DNA of 64,000 nt from the NCBI GenBank assembly GCA_048296855.1, contig CP182631.1; one strand, written 5' to 3'. The position numbers were made by a program, and so were the translations under genes. The notes under the pieces were generated by a model, which ran no database searches, was not told where the DNA came from, and saw nothing but the letters and a program-made list of their open reading frames with translations. Position 1 is the stretch's first letter. Each line of letters begins with the position of its first letter. Positions 1 to 8,093 of this stretch are shown here, one piece after another. This DNA comes from Pseudocolwellia sp048296855 (lineage in GTDB: Bacteria > Pseudomonadota > Gammaproteobacteria > Enterobacterales > Alteromonadaceae).

Positions 1-215
1 TGAAGGAGCCAGATATCTGGCCAAGAACGCCTCCGATTAGAGAACGAAAAAACATTCCAACAACCTGGTTAAGTATTTCCATAAAAGAAGGTCGAAACCG
101 ACAAGTACGTCGTATGACCGCTCATATAGGTTTTCCTACTTTAAGGTTAATTCGATATTCTATCGGTCAATACAACATAAACAACATCAACAATGGTGAG
201 TTTAATGTTATATAA
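1..215 (+). CDS. rluE: 23S rRNA pseudouridine synthase RluE, C-terminal end (partial)
   Basis: The reading frame is open from base 3 to a TAA at 213-215, giving the last 70 residues of a protein cut by the window edge. The segment contains the motif KEGRNRQVRRMTAHIGFPT, typical of the C-terminal part of RsuA/RluB/E/F-type pseudouridine synthases. RluE modifies U2457 of 23S rRNA. The assignment to RluE rather than RluB or RluF rests on the neighbours: nudJ and mnmA follow in the same order as in Escherichia coli (rluE-nudJ-mnmA-hflD-purB). The catalytic Asp lies upstream of the window and cannot be checked. Confidence 0.85.
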   Translation, partial: KEPDIWPRTPPIRERKNIPTTWLSISIKEGRNRQVRRMTAHIGFPTLRLIRYSIGQYNINNINNGEFNVI

Positions 216-230
216 GGCTGAAAATAAACA

Positions 231-719
231 ATGAATTCAATTCAAAATACTCATGGTGATGAGCAATTCAAACCTAATACAACGGTTGCAGCTGTAATAT
301 GTTGTAATGATAAGTTTTTATTAGTTGAAGAATTAGAAAACGGTAAAAATGTATTTAATCAACCCGCTGGTCACATAGAAGCAGGAGAAAATTTAATTGC
401 CGCAGCAGAAAGAGAAATATTTGAAGAAACAGGTCTAGCCCTTTCTCCTCAGTATTTAAGTGGTATTTATTATTACCACCGACCTGAACTTAATCTATAT
501 TTTGTTCGTTTTTGCTTTGTTATTGAACTTAACACCTGTAAGCAAGGCACTCCACAAGACGATGAAATACTGGCTACACATTGGCTTACCTATAATGAAA
601 TAAATGCAAGATCATCTGAACTAAGAAGCCCCATGGTATTAGAGTGTATTGAAGACTACTTATTGCAAAAAGAACATGGTCAAAAAATACCTTTATCGGT
701 ATTAAAAAGTAATATTTAG
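231..719 (+). CDS. nudJ: Nudix phosphohydrolase NudJ
   Basis: The 162-residue protein carries a full Nudix box (GHIEAGENLIAAAEREIFEE then TGL), which binds divalent metal and hydrolyses X-diphosphate substrates. NudJ of E. coli (about 153 residues) acts on nucleoside di- and triphosphates and on HMP-PP. The ATG at 231 lies 15 bases after the rluE stop, with AAGG about 14 bases upstream. Position between rluE and mnmA is the E. coli arrangement, which favours NudJ over other Nudix families. Substrate preference cannot be read from the sequence. Confidence 0.87.
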   Translation: MNSIQNTHGDEQFKPNTTVAAVICCNDKFLLVEELENGKNVFNQPAGHIEAGENLIAAAEREIFEETGLALSPQYLSGIYYYHRPELNLYFVRFCFVIELNTCKQGTPQDDEILATHWLTYNEINARSSELRSPMVLECIEDYLLQKEHGQKIPLSVLKSNI

Positions 720-721
720 TC

Positions 722-750
722 TGTTTACTCCACCTCACACATGCTATAAT
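722..750 (+). promoter_or_regulatory. Predicted sigma-70 promoter of mnmA
   Basis: An extended -10 element, TGCTATAAT at 742-750, lies 33 bases before the mnmA ATG. A loose -35 (TGTTTA at 722-727) sits 17 bases upstream of the TATAAT. This is pattern matching only; the extended -10 is the strong part. Confidence 0.5.
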
Positions 751-783
751 TCCGCGCCTTATTTTCTATGATTTAATTTTTTG

Positions 784-1938
784 ATGACTACACACTCTAC
801 AACACAAACGCCTCCATTGAATAACAATGACTTATCAACCAAGCCACCTTCTGAAACCAAGGTGATTGTTGGTATGTCGGGTGGTGTTGACTCTTCAGTT
901 TCAGCTTATTTATTGCAACAAGAAGGCTATCAGGTTGAAGGTTTATTCATGAAAAACTGGGAAGAAGACGATACCGATGAGTATTGTGCTGCAGCCCAAG
1001 ATTTAGAAGATGCTAAAGCAGTTTGCGATAAATTGGGGATAAAACTCCATACAATTAATTTCGCAACTGAATATTGGGATAATGTTTTTGAATATTTTCT
1101 TGCTGAATATAAAGCTGGCAGAACACCTAATCCTGATATTATGTGTAACAAAGAAATTAAATTTAAAGCCTTTTTAGAGTTTGCTTGCGAAGATTTAAAT
1201 GCAGATTACATTGCCACTGGGCATTATGTACAACGTGCATATCAAGACGGTAAATGGGCAATGTTACGTGGTTTAGACAGTAACAAAGATCAAAGTTATT
1301 TCTTGTATACATTAAGTCACGAACAAGTGGGCCGAACTTTATTTCCGGTAGGAAACATTGAAAAGCCTAAAGTACGTGAAATAGCTGAACAAGCTGATTT
1401 AATTACTCACAATAAAAAAGATAGTACAGGCATCTGTTTTATTGGTGAACGTAAATTTAAAGACTTCCTCGCTCAATACTTACCTGCTCAACCCGGTAAT
1501 ATTGAATCAGCAGAAGGTGAAGTTATTGGAAAACACGATGGTTTGATGTATCACACATTAGGACAACGTAAAGGTTTACGCATTGGTGGTTTAGCCAATT
1601 CAGGCGAAGAGCCTTGGTACGTTGTTGAAAAAGATTTAATCCGTAACGTCTTAATTGTTGGCCAAGGGCATAACCACCCTCGCCTATTTTCTAAAGGTTT
1701 AATTGGTAACCAATTACATTTAGTTAATAGAAATGAACTGAATGAACCGATTAAATGCACAGTTAAAACACGCTACCGCCAAGACGATGTAGCCTGTAAT
1801 TTATCTCCTATGGCCAATGGTGAATACCTTGTTATGTTTGACGAACAACAGAGTTCAGTAACTCCTGGGCAATCAGTTGTTTTTTATCAAAATGATATCT
1901 GCCTGGGTGGCGGTATTATCAATACTCTTATCCGTTAA
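784..1938 (+). CDS. mnmA: tRNA 2-thiouridylase MnmA
   Basis: MnmA puts sulfur on U34 of tRNA-Lys, -Glu and -Gln. It activates the uridine with ATP and takes sulfur from the IscS-TusABCDE relay. The 384-residue protein has the PP-loop SGGVDSS at residues 32-38, the first catalytic cysteine in NPDIMCNKEIKF (C121) and the second in STGICFIGERKF (C218). The frame is open from a TTG at 781, but the ATG at 784 is the more normal start. About 16-20 residues precede the usual N-terminus of the family, a low-complexity Thr/Pro/Asn-rich extension. hflD and purB follow on the same strand. Confidence 0.95.
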   Translation: MTTHSTTQTPPLNNNDLSTKPPSETKVIVGMSGGVDSSVSAYLLQQEGYQVEGLFMKNWEEDDTDEYCAAAQDLEDAKAVCDKLGIKLHTINFATEYWDNVFEYFLAEYKAGRTPNPDIMCNKEIKFKAFLEFACEDLNADYIATGHYVQRAYQDGKWAMLRGLDSNKDQSYFLYTLSHEQVGRTLFPVGNIEKPKVREIAEQADLITHNKKDSTGICFIGERKFKDFLAQYLPAQPGNIESAEGEVIGKHDGLMYHTLGQRKGLRIGGLANSGEEPWYVVEKDLIRNVLIVGQGHNHPRLFSKGLIGNQLHLVNRNELNEPIKCTVKTRYRQDDVACNLSPMANGEYLVMFDEQQSSVTPGQSVVFYQNDICLGGGIINTLIR

Positions 1939-1976
1939 AATGGCTCAGACTCACTAGAGAAAGTATAGAATTTATA

Positions 1977-2594
1977 ATGAAAGAACAAACGCTCACATTA
2001 GCAGCCATCTGCCAAGTCGCCTACTGGGTTCAAAAACTATCTCGTTCAGGCCAAATAGACGATGCTGAATTAACCATATTGCTTAACAGCATTATGAACA
2101 CATCTCCTACAAGCACGTTAGATGTCTACGGAAACGATATTGCAAACTTAAAAGTGGGTCTTGAAACATTAATTCAGCATTTAGGTAACCAGTCAAAAAA
2201 CAAAGACCCTGAACTGACTCGCTACGTAGTGAGTTTATTAGGTTTAGAACGTCGTTTAAGTAAACGTAATAAGCAAATGGCTTTACTTGGCGAAAGAATA
2301 GAACAGTGTGAACGACAACTTGCTCACTATGACATAAATAGTGAAACTCTCATTTCTAGTATTGCCAGCATATATAGCGACTTAATTAGTCCATTAGGTT
2401 CCCCCATTCAAGTAGCGGGTGATCCAACTATTTTAAAACAACCAACTAATCAACATAAAATTAGAGCTTTATTATTAGCTGGTATACGTTCAGCAGTACT
2501 TTGGAGACAAGTTGGCGGTAAACGTCGAAATATTTTATTTGCTCGTTCAAAAATAGTGGAATGTGCAGAATCATTACTAAAACAAATAGCTTAA
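1977..2594 (+). CDS. hflD: Lysogenization regulator HflD
   Basis: The 205-residue helical protein matches HflD in length, in its N-terminus (QVAYWVQKLSRSGQID) and in the C-terminal stretch IRALLLAGIRSAVLWRQVGG. In E. coli HflD is a membrane-associated protein that sequesters phage lambda CII; its role in uninfected cells is unclear. It lies 38 bases after mnmA and 48 before purB, as in E. coli, so co-transcription is likely. No membrane segment is visible, which fits a peripheral protein. Confidence 0.92.
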   Translation: MKEQTLTLAAICQVAYWVQKLSRSGQIDDAELTILLNSIMNTSPTSTLDVYGNDIANLKVGLETLIQHLGNQSKNKDPELTRYVVSLLGLERRLSKRNKQMALLGERIEQCERQLAHYDINSETLISSIASIYSDLISPLGSPIQVAGDPTILKQPTNQHKIRALLLAGIRSAVLWRQVGGKRRNILFARSKIVECAESLLKQIA

Positions 2595-2642
2595 TGCTCT
2601 TGTTTTTAAAACATATTATTTAATTTTAATTTGGGAAATATC

Positions 2643-4013
2643 ATGGAACTTTCAGCATTAAGTGCTATATCACCAGTTGATGGCCGTTATGGCAGCAAAA
2701 CTAAAGCCTTACGCCCTATATTCAGTGAGTTTGGTTTAATCAAATACCGCGTAACCGTTGAAGTACGTTGGTTACAAAAATTAGCAGAAACCCCTGAAAT
2801 AGCTGAAGTTCCAGCTTTTAGCAGCGAAGCAAATGCCGTATTAAATGCTATTGTTGAAAACTTTAGTGAAGAAGATGCACTAAGCATCAAAAAAATTGAA
2901 GCCACAACAAACCACGACGTTAAAGCTGTTGAGTATTTCTTGAAAGATAAAATAGCTGATAACGCTGAATTAAATGCAGTTACAGAGTTTATTCATTTTG
3001 CTTGTACTTCTGAAGACATTAACAACTTATCTCATGGGTTAATGTTAACGGAATGTCGCACGACAGTATTACTACCTGTAATTGATGAAATTTTAGCAGA
3101 AATAAAAGCATTAGCTGTTGAATACCAAACAATGCCAATGATGTGTCGTACACACGGTCAACCTGCTTCACCTAGTACTATGGGTAAAGAAATGGCTAAC
3201 GTTTATGTACGTTTAAAACGTCAACGCGACCAAATTGCTGCAGTTGAAATGTTAGGTAAAATTAACGGTGCTGTGGGTAACTACAATGCTCACATCTCTG
3301 CTTACCCAGAAGTTGATTGGCACCAGTTTTCAAACGAATTTGTTACCTCGTTAGGCCTAACTTGGAATGCGTTTACCACACAAATTGAACCGCATGATTA
3401 TATTGCAGAATTATTTGACGCTGTAGCAAGATTTAACACTATATTAATCGATTTCGATCGTGACGTTTGGGGTTACATTGCACTTGGTCACTTCAAACAA
3501 AAAACAATTGCAGGCGAAATTGGCTCTTCAACCATGCCACATAAAGTTAACCCAATTGATTTTGAAAACTCTGAAGGTAACTTAGGTATTGCAAACGCTA
3601 TCTTTGGTCATTTAGCACAAAAATTACCAGTTTCTCGCTGGCAACGTGACTTAACTGACTCTACAGTTTTACGTAACTTAGGTGTTGGTTTTGGTCATGC
3701 ATTAATCGCTTACGGTGCTACCTTAAAAGGCATCAGTAAACTACAAGTTAATGAGCAAGCATTATTAGACGAGTTAGACAAAAACTGGGAAGTGTTAGCA
3801 GAACCTATTCAAACAGTTATGCGTCGTTACGGTATTGAAAAGCCATACGAAAAGCTTAAAGAGTTAACACGTGGTAAACGTGTTAATGCTGATTCTATGC
3901 GTGAGTTTATCGCTACACTTGATATGCCTCAATCTGCTAAAGATGAGTTAGCACTTATGACTCCTGCTTCTTACATTGGTCGCGCAATTAGTTTTATAGC
4001 TGAATTAGATTAA
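2643..4013 (+). CDS. purB: Adenylosuccinate lyase PurB
   Basis: PurB cleaves SAICAR and adenylosuccinate in purine synthesis. Starting at the ATG at 2643 the protein is 456 residues, the usual length of the gamma-proteobacterial enzyme. A TTG at 2631 would add four unsupported residues. The fumarase/aspartase superfamily signature GSSTMPHKVNPIDFENSEGN is present, as are TSEDINNLSHG and the histidine-containing segment RTHGQPASPST. It is the last gene of the mnmA-hflD-purB group and is followed by a strong hairpin terminator. Confidence 0.96.
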   Translation: MELSALSAISPVDGRYGSKTKALRPIFSEFGLIKYRVTVEVRWLQKLAETPEIAEVPAFSSEANAVLNAIVENFSEEDALSIKKIEATTNHDVKAVEYFLKDKIADNAELNAVTEFIHFACTSEDINNLSHGLMLTECRTTVLLPVIDEILAEIKALAVEYQTMPMMCRTHGQPASPSTMGKEMANVYVRLKRQRDQIAAVEMLGKINGAVGNYNAHISAYPEVDWHQFSNEFVTSLGLTWNAFTTQIEPHDYIAELFDAVARFNTILIDFDRDVWGYIALGHFKQKTIAGEIGSSTMPHKVNPIDFENSEGNLGIANAIFGHLAQKLPVSRWQRDLTDSTVLRNLGVGFGHALIAYGATLKGISKLQVNEQALLDELDKNWEVLAEPIQTVMRRYGIEKPYEKLKELTRGKRVNADSMREFIATLDMPQSAKDELALMTPASYIGRAISFIAELD

Positions 4014-4039
4014 TTAAAACGGTTTTATAACAAACATTA

Positions 4040-4075
4040 AAAAAGCTAAGTAATAATATTACTTAGCTTTTTTTT
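4040..4075. terminator. Bidirectional rho-independent terminator between purB and perM
   Basis: An 11-bp stem AGCTAAGTAAT (4044-4054) pairs with ATTACTTAGCT (4058-4068) around a 3-base loop. It is followed by a run of T on the plus strand and preceded by a run of A, so it can end both purB and the convergent perM. Confidence 0.9.
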
Positions 4076-4111
4076 GTTTTTAACTTAGGGTTTTACAGTA
4101 AGCTCCTAAAC

Positions 4112-5197
4112 TTAAACCTTTGAGACTTCGTTTTCCGTTGATAACTCAGTTTGAGTAGAAGACCAAGCGTTCAGTATGGCTTTAACCAAAGTGGCTAAAG
4201 GTATCGCAAAAAACACGCCCCAAAAGCCCCATAGACCACCAAAAAAGATAACCGAAATAATAATCGTTACAGGGTGTAAGTTAACTGCTTCAGAGAACAA
4301 TAAAGGCACTAATAAATTACCATCTAATATTTGAATTATCCCATAAGCTAGCATGACATAACCAAACTCAGCAGTAACACCAAATTGAAATAAGGCGACT
4401 AATATTACAGGCAGTGTGACAATAGTTGCACCAACAAATGGAACCAGAACAGATAACCCCACTAATACGCCAAGTAAAACCGCATAATTAAGTCCTAGTG
4501 CGATAAAGGCAACCGTTGAAGCTATTCCAATGATTAAAATCTCAATCACTTTACCGCGAATATAGTTCATAATTTGTTGATTCATCTCATTACCTACTTG
4601 CAGCGCCATTCTTCTGTCTTTAGGTAAGAATCTCGTTAAGCTTAATAATAAGGTCTTTTTATCTTTCAAAAAGAAAAACACCATTAAAGGCACTAAAATA
4701 AGATAGATCATTAAAGCCACTAAATCAGAAATAGAATTTAACGAGGCTTTTAAAATAAGTTTGCCCCACTCTATTAATTTTTCATTCACCATTTTGATCA
4801 TACTTTCAATTTGATCTGGTGTTACAATATCAGGATATTTATCAGGTAATGTTAATAAATAAGTTTGCCCTTCTGACAACATATGAGGCACTTCTTGCAC
4901 CAAATTACTGGTTTGTTGCCACATTACAGGTACTAAACCTAACATTGTAACTAAAGTAAAACTGACAAAACCACATACAACTATTGTCACAGAACCTGTT
5001 CGCGAACCTCCAATTTTTTGAAGCTTATTCACAGGTAAATCTAATAAAAATGCAATAGCTATTGCCACAAAAACAGGCATAAGTAACTGACTAAAAAAAT
5101 AAACGAATAAAAATATACATACTAATAGTATTAATAATGCTATCGCACTTGGATCTGAAAAATGGCGTTTATACCAATTTGTAAAAAGTTGAACCAT
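4112..5197 (-). CDS. perM: AI-2E family inner-membrane permease PerM
   Basis: The 361-residue protein has about eight hydrophobic segments: two N-terminal (about residues 17-45), one at about 65-85, and a C-terminal block from about 150 to 340. This is typical of the UPF0118/AI-2E transporter family. The region LVGLSVLVPFVGATI and the closing FGGLWGFWGVFFAIPLATL are family hallmarks. In E. coli perM (yfgO) lies beside bepA (yfgC) and yfgD, and the same trio is here, divergently arranged. The transported substrate is not known. The gene is 9 bases downstream of the TusA-like gene, so the two probably form an operon. Confidence 0.85.
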   Translation of the reverse strand: MVQLFTNWYKRHFSDPSAIALLILLVCIFLFVYFFSQLLMPVFVAIAIAFLLDLPVNKLQKIGGSRTGSVTIVVCGFVSFTLVTMLGLVPVMWQQTSNLVQEVPHMLSEGQTYLLTLPDKYPDIVTPDQIESMIKMVNEKLIEWGKLILKASLNSISDLVALMIYLILVPLMVFFFLKDKKTLLLSLTRFLPKDRRMALQVGNEMNQQIMNYIRGKVIEILIIGIASTVAFIALGLNYAVLLGVLVGLSVLVPFVGATIVTLPVILVALFQFGVTAEFGYVMLAYGIIQILDGNLLVPLLFSEAVNLHPVTIIISVIFFGGLWGFWGVFFAIPLATLVKAILNAWSSTQTELSTENEVSKV

Positions 5198-5206
5198 AAA
5201 TAATAC

Positions 5207-5428
5207 TTACCTATTTTCTATCAGTAATTCGACAACACCATTATCAAGTGCTGTACTAGAGAATAAATACCCCATGTTTACTAAATATTTAGGGATATCA
5301 TTTTTTGAACCTTTATCTAGAATACGAATCGAACATTTATCATTAGCTTGCATTTTTTTTAAAATCACACGCATTTTTACTAAAGGTAATGGACATTTAT
5401 CATTTGTTGCATCGTATTCGTGTAGCAT
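5207..5428 (-). CDS. TusA/SirA-family sulfur carrier protein
   Basis: This 73-residue protein has the CPLP motif at residues 12-15, the persulfide-bearing cysteine site of TusA-like proteins, followed by the helix VKMRVILKKM. Family members pass sulfur in tRNA thiolation (TusA) or in other sulfur transfer steps. It is linked to perM rather than to other tus genes, so it may be a paralog rather than the TusA that feeds MnmA. A second cysteine, C32, is present in KCSIRILDKG. Confidence 0.82.
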   Translation of the reverse strand: MLHEYDATNDKCPLPLVKMRVILKKMQANDKCSIRILDKGSKNDIPKYLVNMGYLFSSTALDNGVVELLIENR

Positions 5429-5825
5429 AAACGTTAACTAACACCTTTTAAAATTTCGTTAAATTCACCTTTAAATAAAGAGAGAATCATTAAAAAAAAC
5501 ATGTGCAAAAGTTAACATATATCCCGCTTAGCCGATATACAAATAATCATATTAATGCTCTTTTAAATGAAAAAAAATAACGACTAATGAAATGTAACAA
5601 AATGCCCATTTACAAGGTCTACTAAACATAACAATATGTATTGATTTAGATACTCATTACGCACAAACAAGCTATAAATAACATCAACAGGTTTACTATT
5701 ATTTTGATATTATTAATGCCCTAAAAGCAGACATAGCTTATCATCCCCGTAAATTACTAGAGGTTATTGATTTTTAGCGTTTATTTTAATTTAAAAATGT
5801 TAAATCAAAAAATTTAATTATCACT
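5429..5825. other. Intergenic region between divergent tusA-like gene and bepA
   Basis: This AT-rich stretch of about 400 bases must hold the promoters of the divergent perM and bepA transcription units, but no clear -35/-10 pair stands out. A 28-codon open stretch ending in TAG at 5775-5777 (ending LLEVIDF) has a stop just before it and no start, and might be a gene relic. No RNA gene or repeat was recognised. Confidence 0.4.
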
Positions 5826-7277
5826 ATGTTAAAAACAAAAAAATTACTTATTTCAGTGGGAATATCATTAGCACTTATTTGCTCTTCGACCATTGCAAAA
5901 AACAACAAAAACAAGCTTCCTGAAATTGGTGCTGCTGGTTTTAGTACTTTGTCTATTGATAAAGAACAATTTATTGGTAATGCCATGATGAAACAAGTAC
6001 GCGCATCTCAGCCTTTATTGCATGATCCGGTATTAAATGAATACATTAATAGCTTAGGTAATTTATTAGTTAAAAATGCTAACGATGTAAATTATGCTTT
6101 CGATTTTTTTATTGTTAATTCAAAAGAACTCAATGCCTTTGCTTTTTTTGGTGGACATATCGGTGTGCACAGCGGCCTAATTACTACCGCTGAAAACGAA
6201 AGTGAATTGGCCTCAGTTATTGCTCATGAAATATCTCACGTGACACAAAGACACTTAGCGAGAAGACTTGAAGCACAAAGCAGAAGCCAGCCTCTTTCAA
6301 TGGCGGGTATTGCAAGCGGTATATTATTAGCACTTATTAACCCTAATTTAGGTATGGCAGCATTAAGTACTTCAATGGCCGCTAGCCAACAAGCAAGTAT
6401 TAATTATACTCGTGGTAATGAAAAAGAAGCTGACCGAGTAGGTATTGCTTTATTAGCCAATAGTGGGTTTGATCCAACAGGAGCACCTAATTTTTTCGGT
6501 AAAATGGCTGAAAAGTTCAGGTATATTAGTAAACCACCAGCAATGTTATTAACACATCCATTACCTGACTCCCGTATTTCTGACGCTCGTATTAGAGCGC
6601 AAAACTATCCTGTTGTTCATATTAAGCCTAGTTTAGCTTTTGAGTTAACAAAAGCGCGTATATCAGCTCGTTATGAACGTAACGCCAAAAGCAATATTGG
6701 TATGTTTGAAGGTTTATTAAAGTATGAAAGATATGAAATTAAAGAAGCTGCATTATATGGCTTAGCCCTTTCATACTTTGAAAATGAAATGCCTAAAGAA
6801 GCAAAAGATATTTTAGAAAAACTTATTCAAAATGATCCAAATAATTTATTTTATGCGGATGCTATTTCTGATGTTTACATAAAAACAAAAGAATTTGATA
6901 AAGCAATAACACTTCTTAAACGACTTAACTTGCTAATGCCTAATAATCAAATAGTTGCTCTTAATTACGCCAACGTTTTACAAGAAGCCGACAAGTTAGA
7001 AGAAGCAAGTGTGATGTTGCAAGATTTTTTGATCACACAGCCTGATCACTTTATTGCTAATGATCTATTAACCACTATATACAGAAAACAAAAGAAAATA
7101 GGCCCAATGCATGCTTCTCAAGGCGAGGTTTATGCGCTTTTAGGTGTTTATCCTAAAGCTATAGACGAATTACAAACAGCGATTAAATTTTCAAACGATT
7201 CCCCCTTGTTTATTAAAAGACTAAAGGCCAGAATACTGCAACTTAGAGAGCACGAAGAAAAACTACAACGACTATAA
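5826..7277 (+). CDS. bepA: Periplasmic M48 metalloprotease/chaperone BepA
   Basis: BepA is a periplasmic protease and chaperone that helps assemble or degrade LptD and other outer-membrane proteins. The 483-residue protein has an N-terminal signal peptide (residues 1-24, ending SSTIA). It has the zinc motif HEISH (H134, E135, H138) and the third ligand E201 in NEKEADRVG, almost the same numbering as E. coli BepA. The C-terminal half (about 300-480) is helical and TPR-like. The context with perM and a yfgD homologue supports the orthology. Confidence 0.93.
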   Translation: MLKTKKLLISVGISLALICSSTIAKNNKNKLPEIGAAGFSTLSIDKEQFIGNAMMKQVRASQPLLHDPVLNEYINSLGNLLVKNANDVNYAFDFFIVNSKELNAFAFFGGHIGVHSGLITTAENESELASVIAHEISHVTQRHLARRLEAQSRSQPLSMAGIASGILLALINPNLGMAALSTSMAASQQASINYTRGNEKEADRVGIALLANSGFDPTGAPNFFGKMAEKFRYISKPPAMLLTHPLPDSRISDARIRAQNYPVVHIKPSLAFELTKARISARYERNAKSNIGMFEGLLKYERYEIKEAALYGLALSYFENEMPKEAKDILEKLIQNDPNNLFYADAISDVYIKTKEFDKAITLLKRLNLLMPNNQIVALNYANVLQEADKLEEASVMLQDFLITQPDHFIANDLLTTIYRKQKKIGPMHASQGEVYALLGVYPKAIDELQTAIKFSNDSPLFIKRLKARILQLREHEEKLQRL

Positions 7278-7313
7278 CGATTCAACTTTTAAGATAACTT
7301 TAAAGAGTAAACT

Positions 7314-7652
7314 ATGCTAACAATTTACCATAACCCTAGATGTTCAAAAAGCAGACAAACGCTACAATTAATAGAAGAAAACAATCAAGATGTTACTGTA
7401 ATTGAATATTTAAAAACACCGTTAAACGAAGTCCAAATTAACGAGCTATTAGGTTTATTAAAGATTTCGCCTATAGACATGATGAGAACAAAAGAAGCTG
7501 AATTTAAAGAACAAAACTTAAAAGGAGCAAGTAACGAAGTACTTATTGCTGCTATGGTAAATACACCTAAATTAATTGAAAGACCCATAGTAACCAATGG
7601 CAAGACTGCTGTTATAGGTAGGCCTCCTGAAAACGTATTAACTTTGTTTTAA
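7314..7652 (+). CDS. ArsC/YfgD-family thioredoxin-fold protein
   Basis: The 112-residue protein has the N-terminal motif YHNPRCSKSRQTL with the cysteine at residue 10, and the C-terminal RPIVTNGKTAVIGRPPE typical of glutaredoxin-dependent arsenate reductase relatives. It follows bepA by 36 bases, as yfgD lies beside yfgC in E. coli. Many YfgD-type proteins have no proven arsenate reductase activity and no ars genes are nearby, so a general thiol-redox role is as likely. Confidence 0.85.
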   Translation: MLTIYHNPRCSKSRQTLQLIEENNQDVTVIEYLKTPLNEVQINELLGLLKISPIDMMRTKEAEFKEQNLKGASNEVLIAAMVNTPKLIERPIVTNGKTAVIGRPPENVLTLF

Positions 7653-7666
7653 TTGAGTAAACATTA

Positions 7667-8062
7667 ATGATAAATGCATCAACCTTTTCAACAAGCACAT
7701 TAAAAAAGATAGCGCTTACAGGCTACTTTGGGCTACTCTTTTTTATGCCTTTATGGCTGCTTGTTCTTAACCCATCAAACGGATTAACTCCTGCGCTATC
7801 TTTAGCTTTTTTTACGCTTCCATTAATATTCCCATTTAAAGGCTTAATACAAGGTAATCCTTATACTTATGCGTGGTCTAATTTTGTTGTTATGATCTAT
7901 TTTTTACATTCATTAACCACTTTATGGGTATCTTCCCAAGATACTGTATGGGCATTAATAGAACTAAGTTTTGCGACATTAATGTTTATGGGCGGTACCT
8001 ATTACGCGAAATTTAAAGGCCAAGAGTTAGGTCTAAGTATCAGAGAAAAGAAAGTAAAATAA
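7667..8062 (+). CDS. DUF2069 inner-membrane protein
   Basis: The 131-residue protein has four hydrophobic segments (about 15-34, 42-56, 68-84 and 93-110) and a short basic tail (SIREKKVK), the layout of the DUF2069 family. It starts 14 bases after the YfgD-like gene and probably shares its transcript with bepA. Function is unknown. The family is often found beside yfgD or wrbA in gamma-proteobacteria. Confidence 0.7.
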   Translation: MINASTFSTSTLKKIALTGYFGLLFFMPLWLLVLNPSNGLTPALSLAFFTLPLIFPFKGLIQGNPYTYAWSNFVVMIYFLHSLTTLWVSSQDTVWALIELSFATLMFMGGTYYAKFKGQELGLSIREKKVK

Positions 8063-8093
8063 ACAACGGCTATATAACAAAACAGGACGTGTT

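Noticed and set aside
5690..5777. Short open stretch ending LLEVIDF upstream of bepA
   Set aside because: A stop precedes it, no start codon is available and the peptide matches nothing recognised; at most a gene relic.
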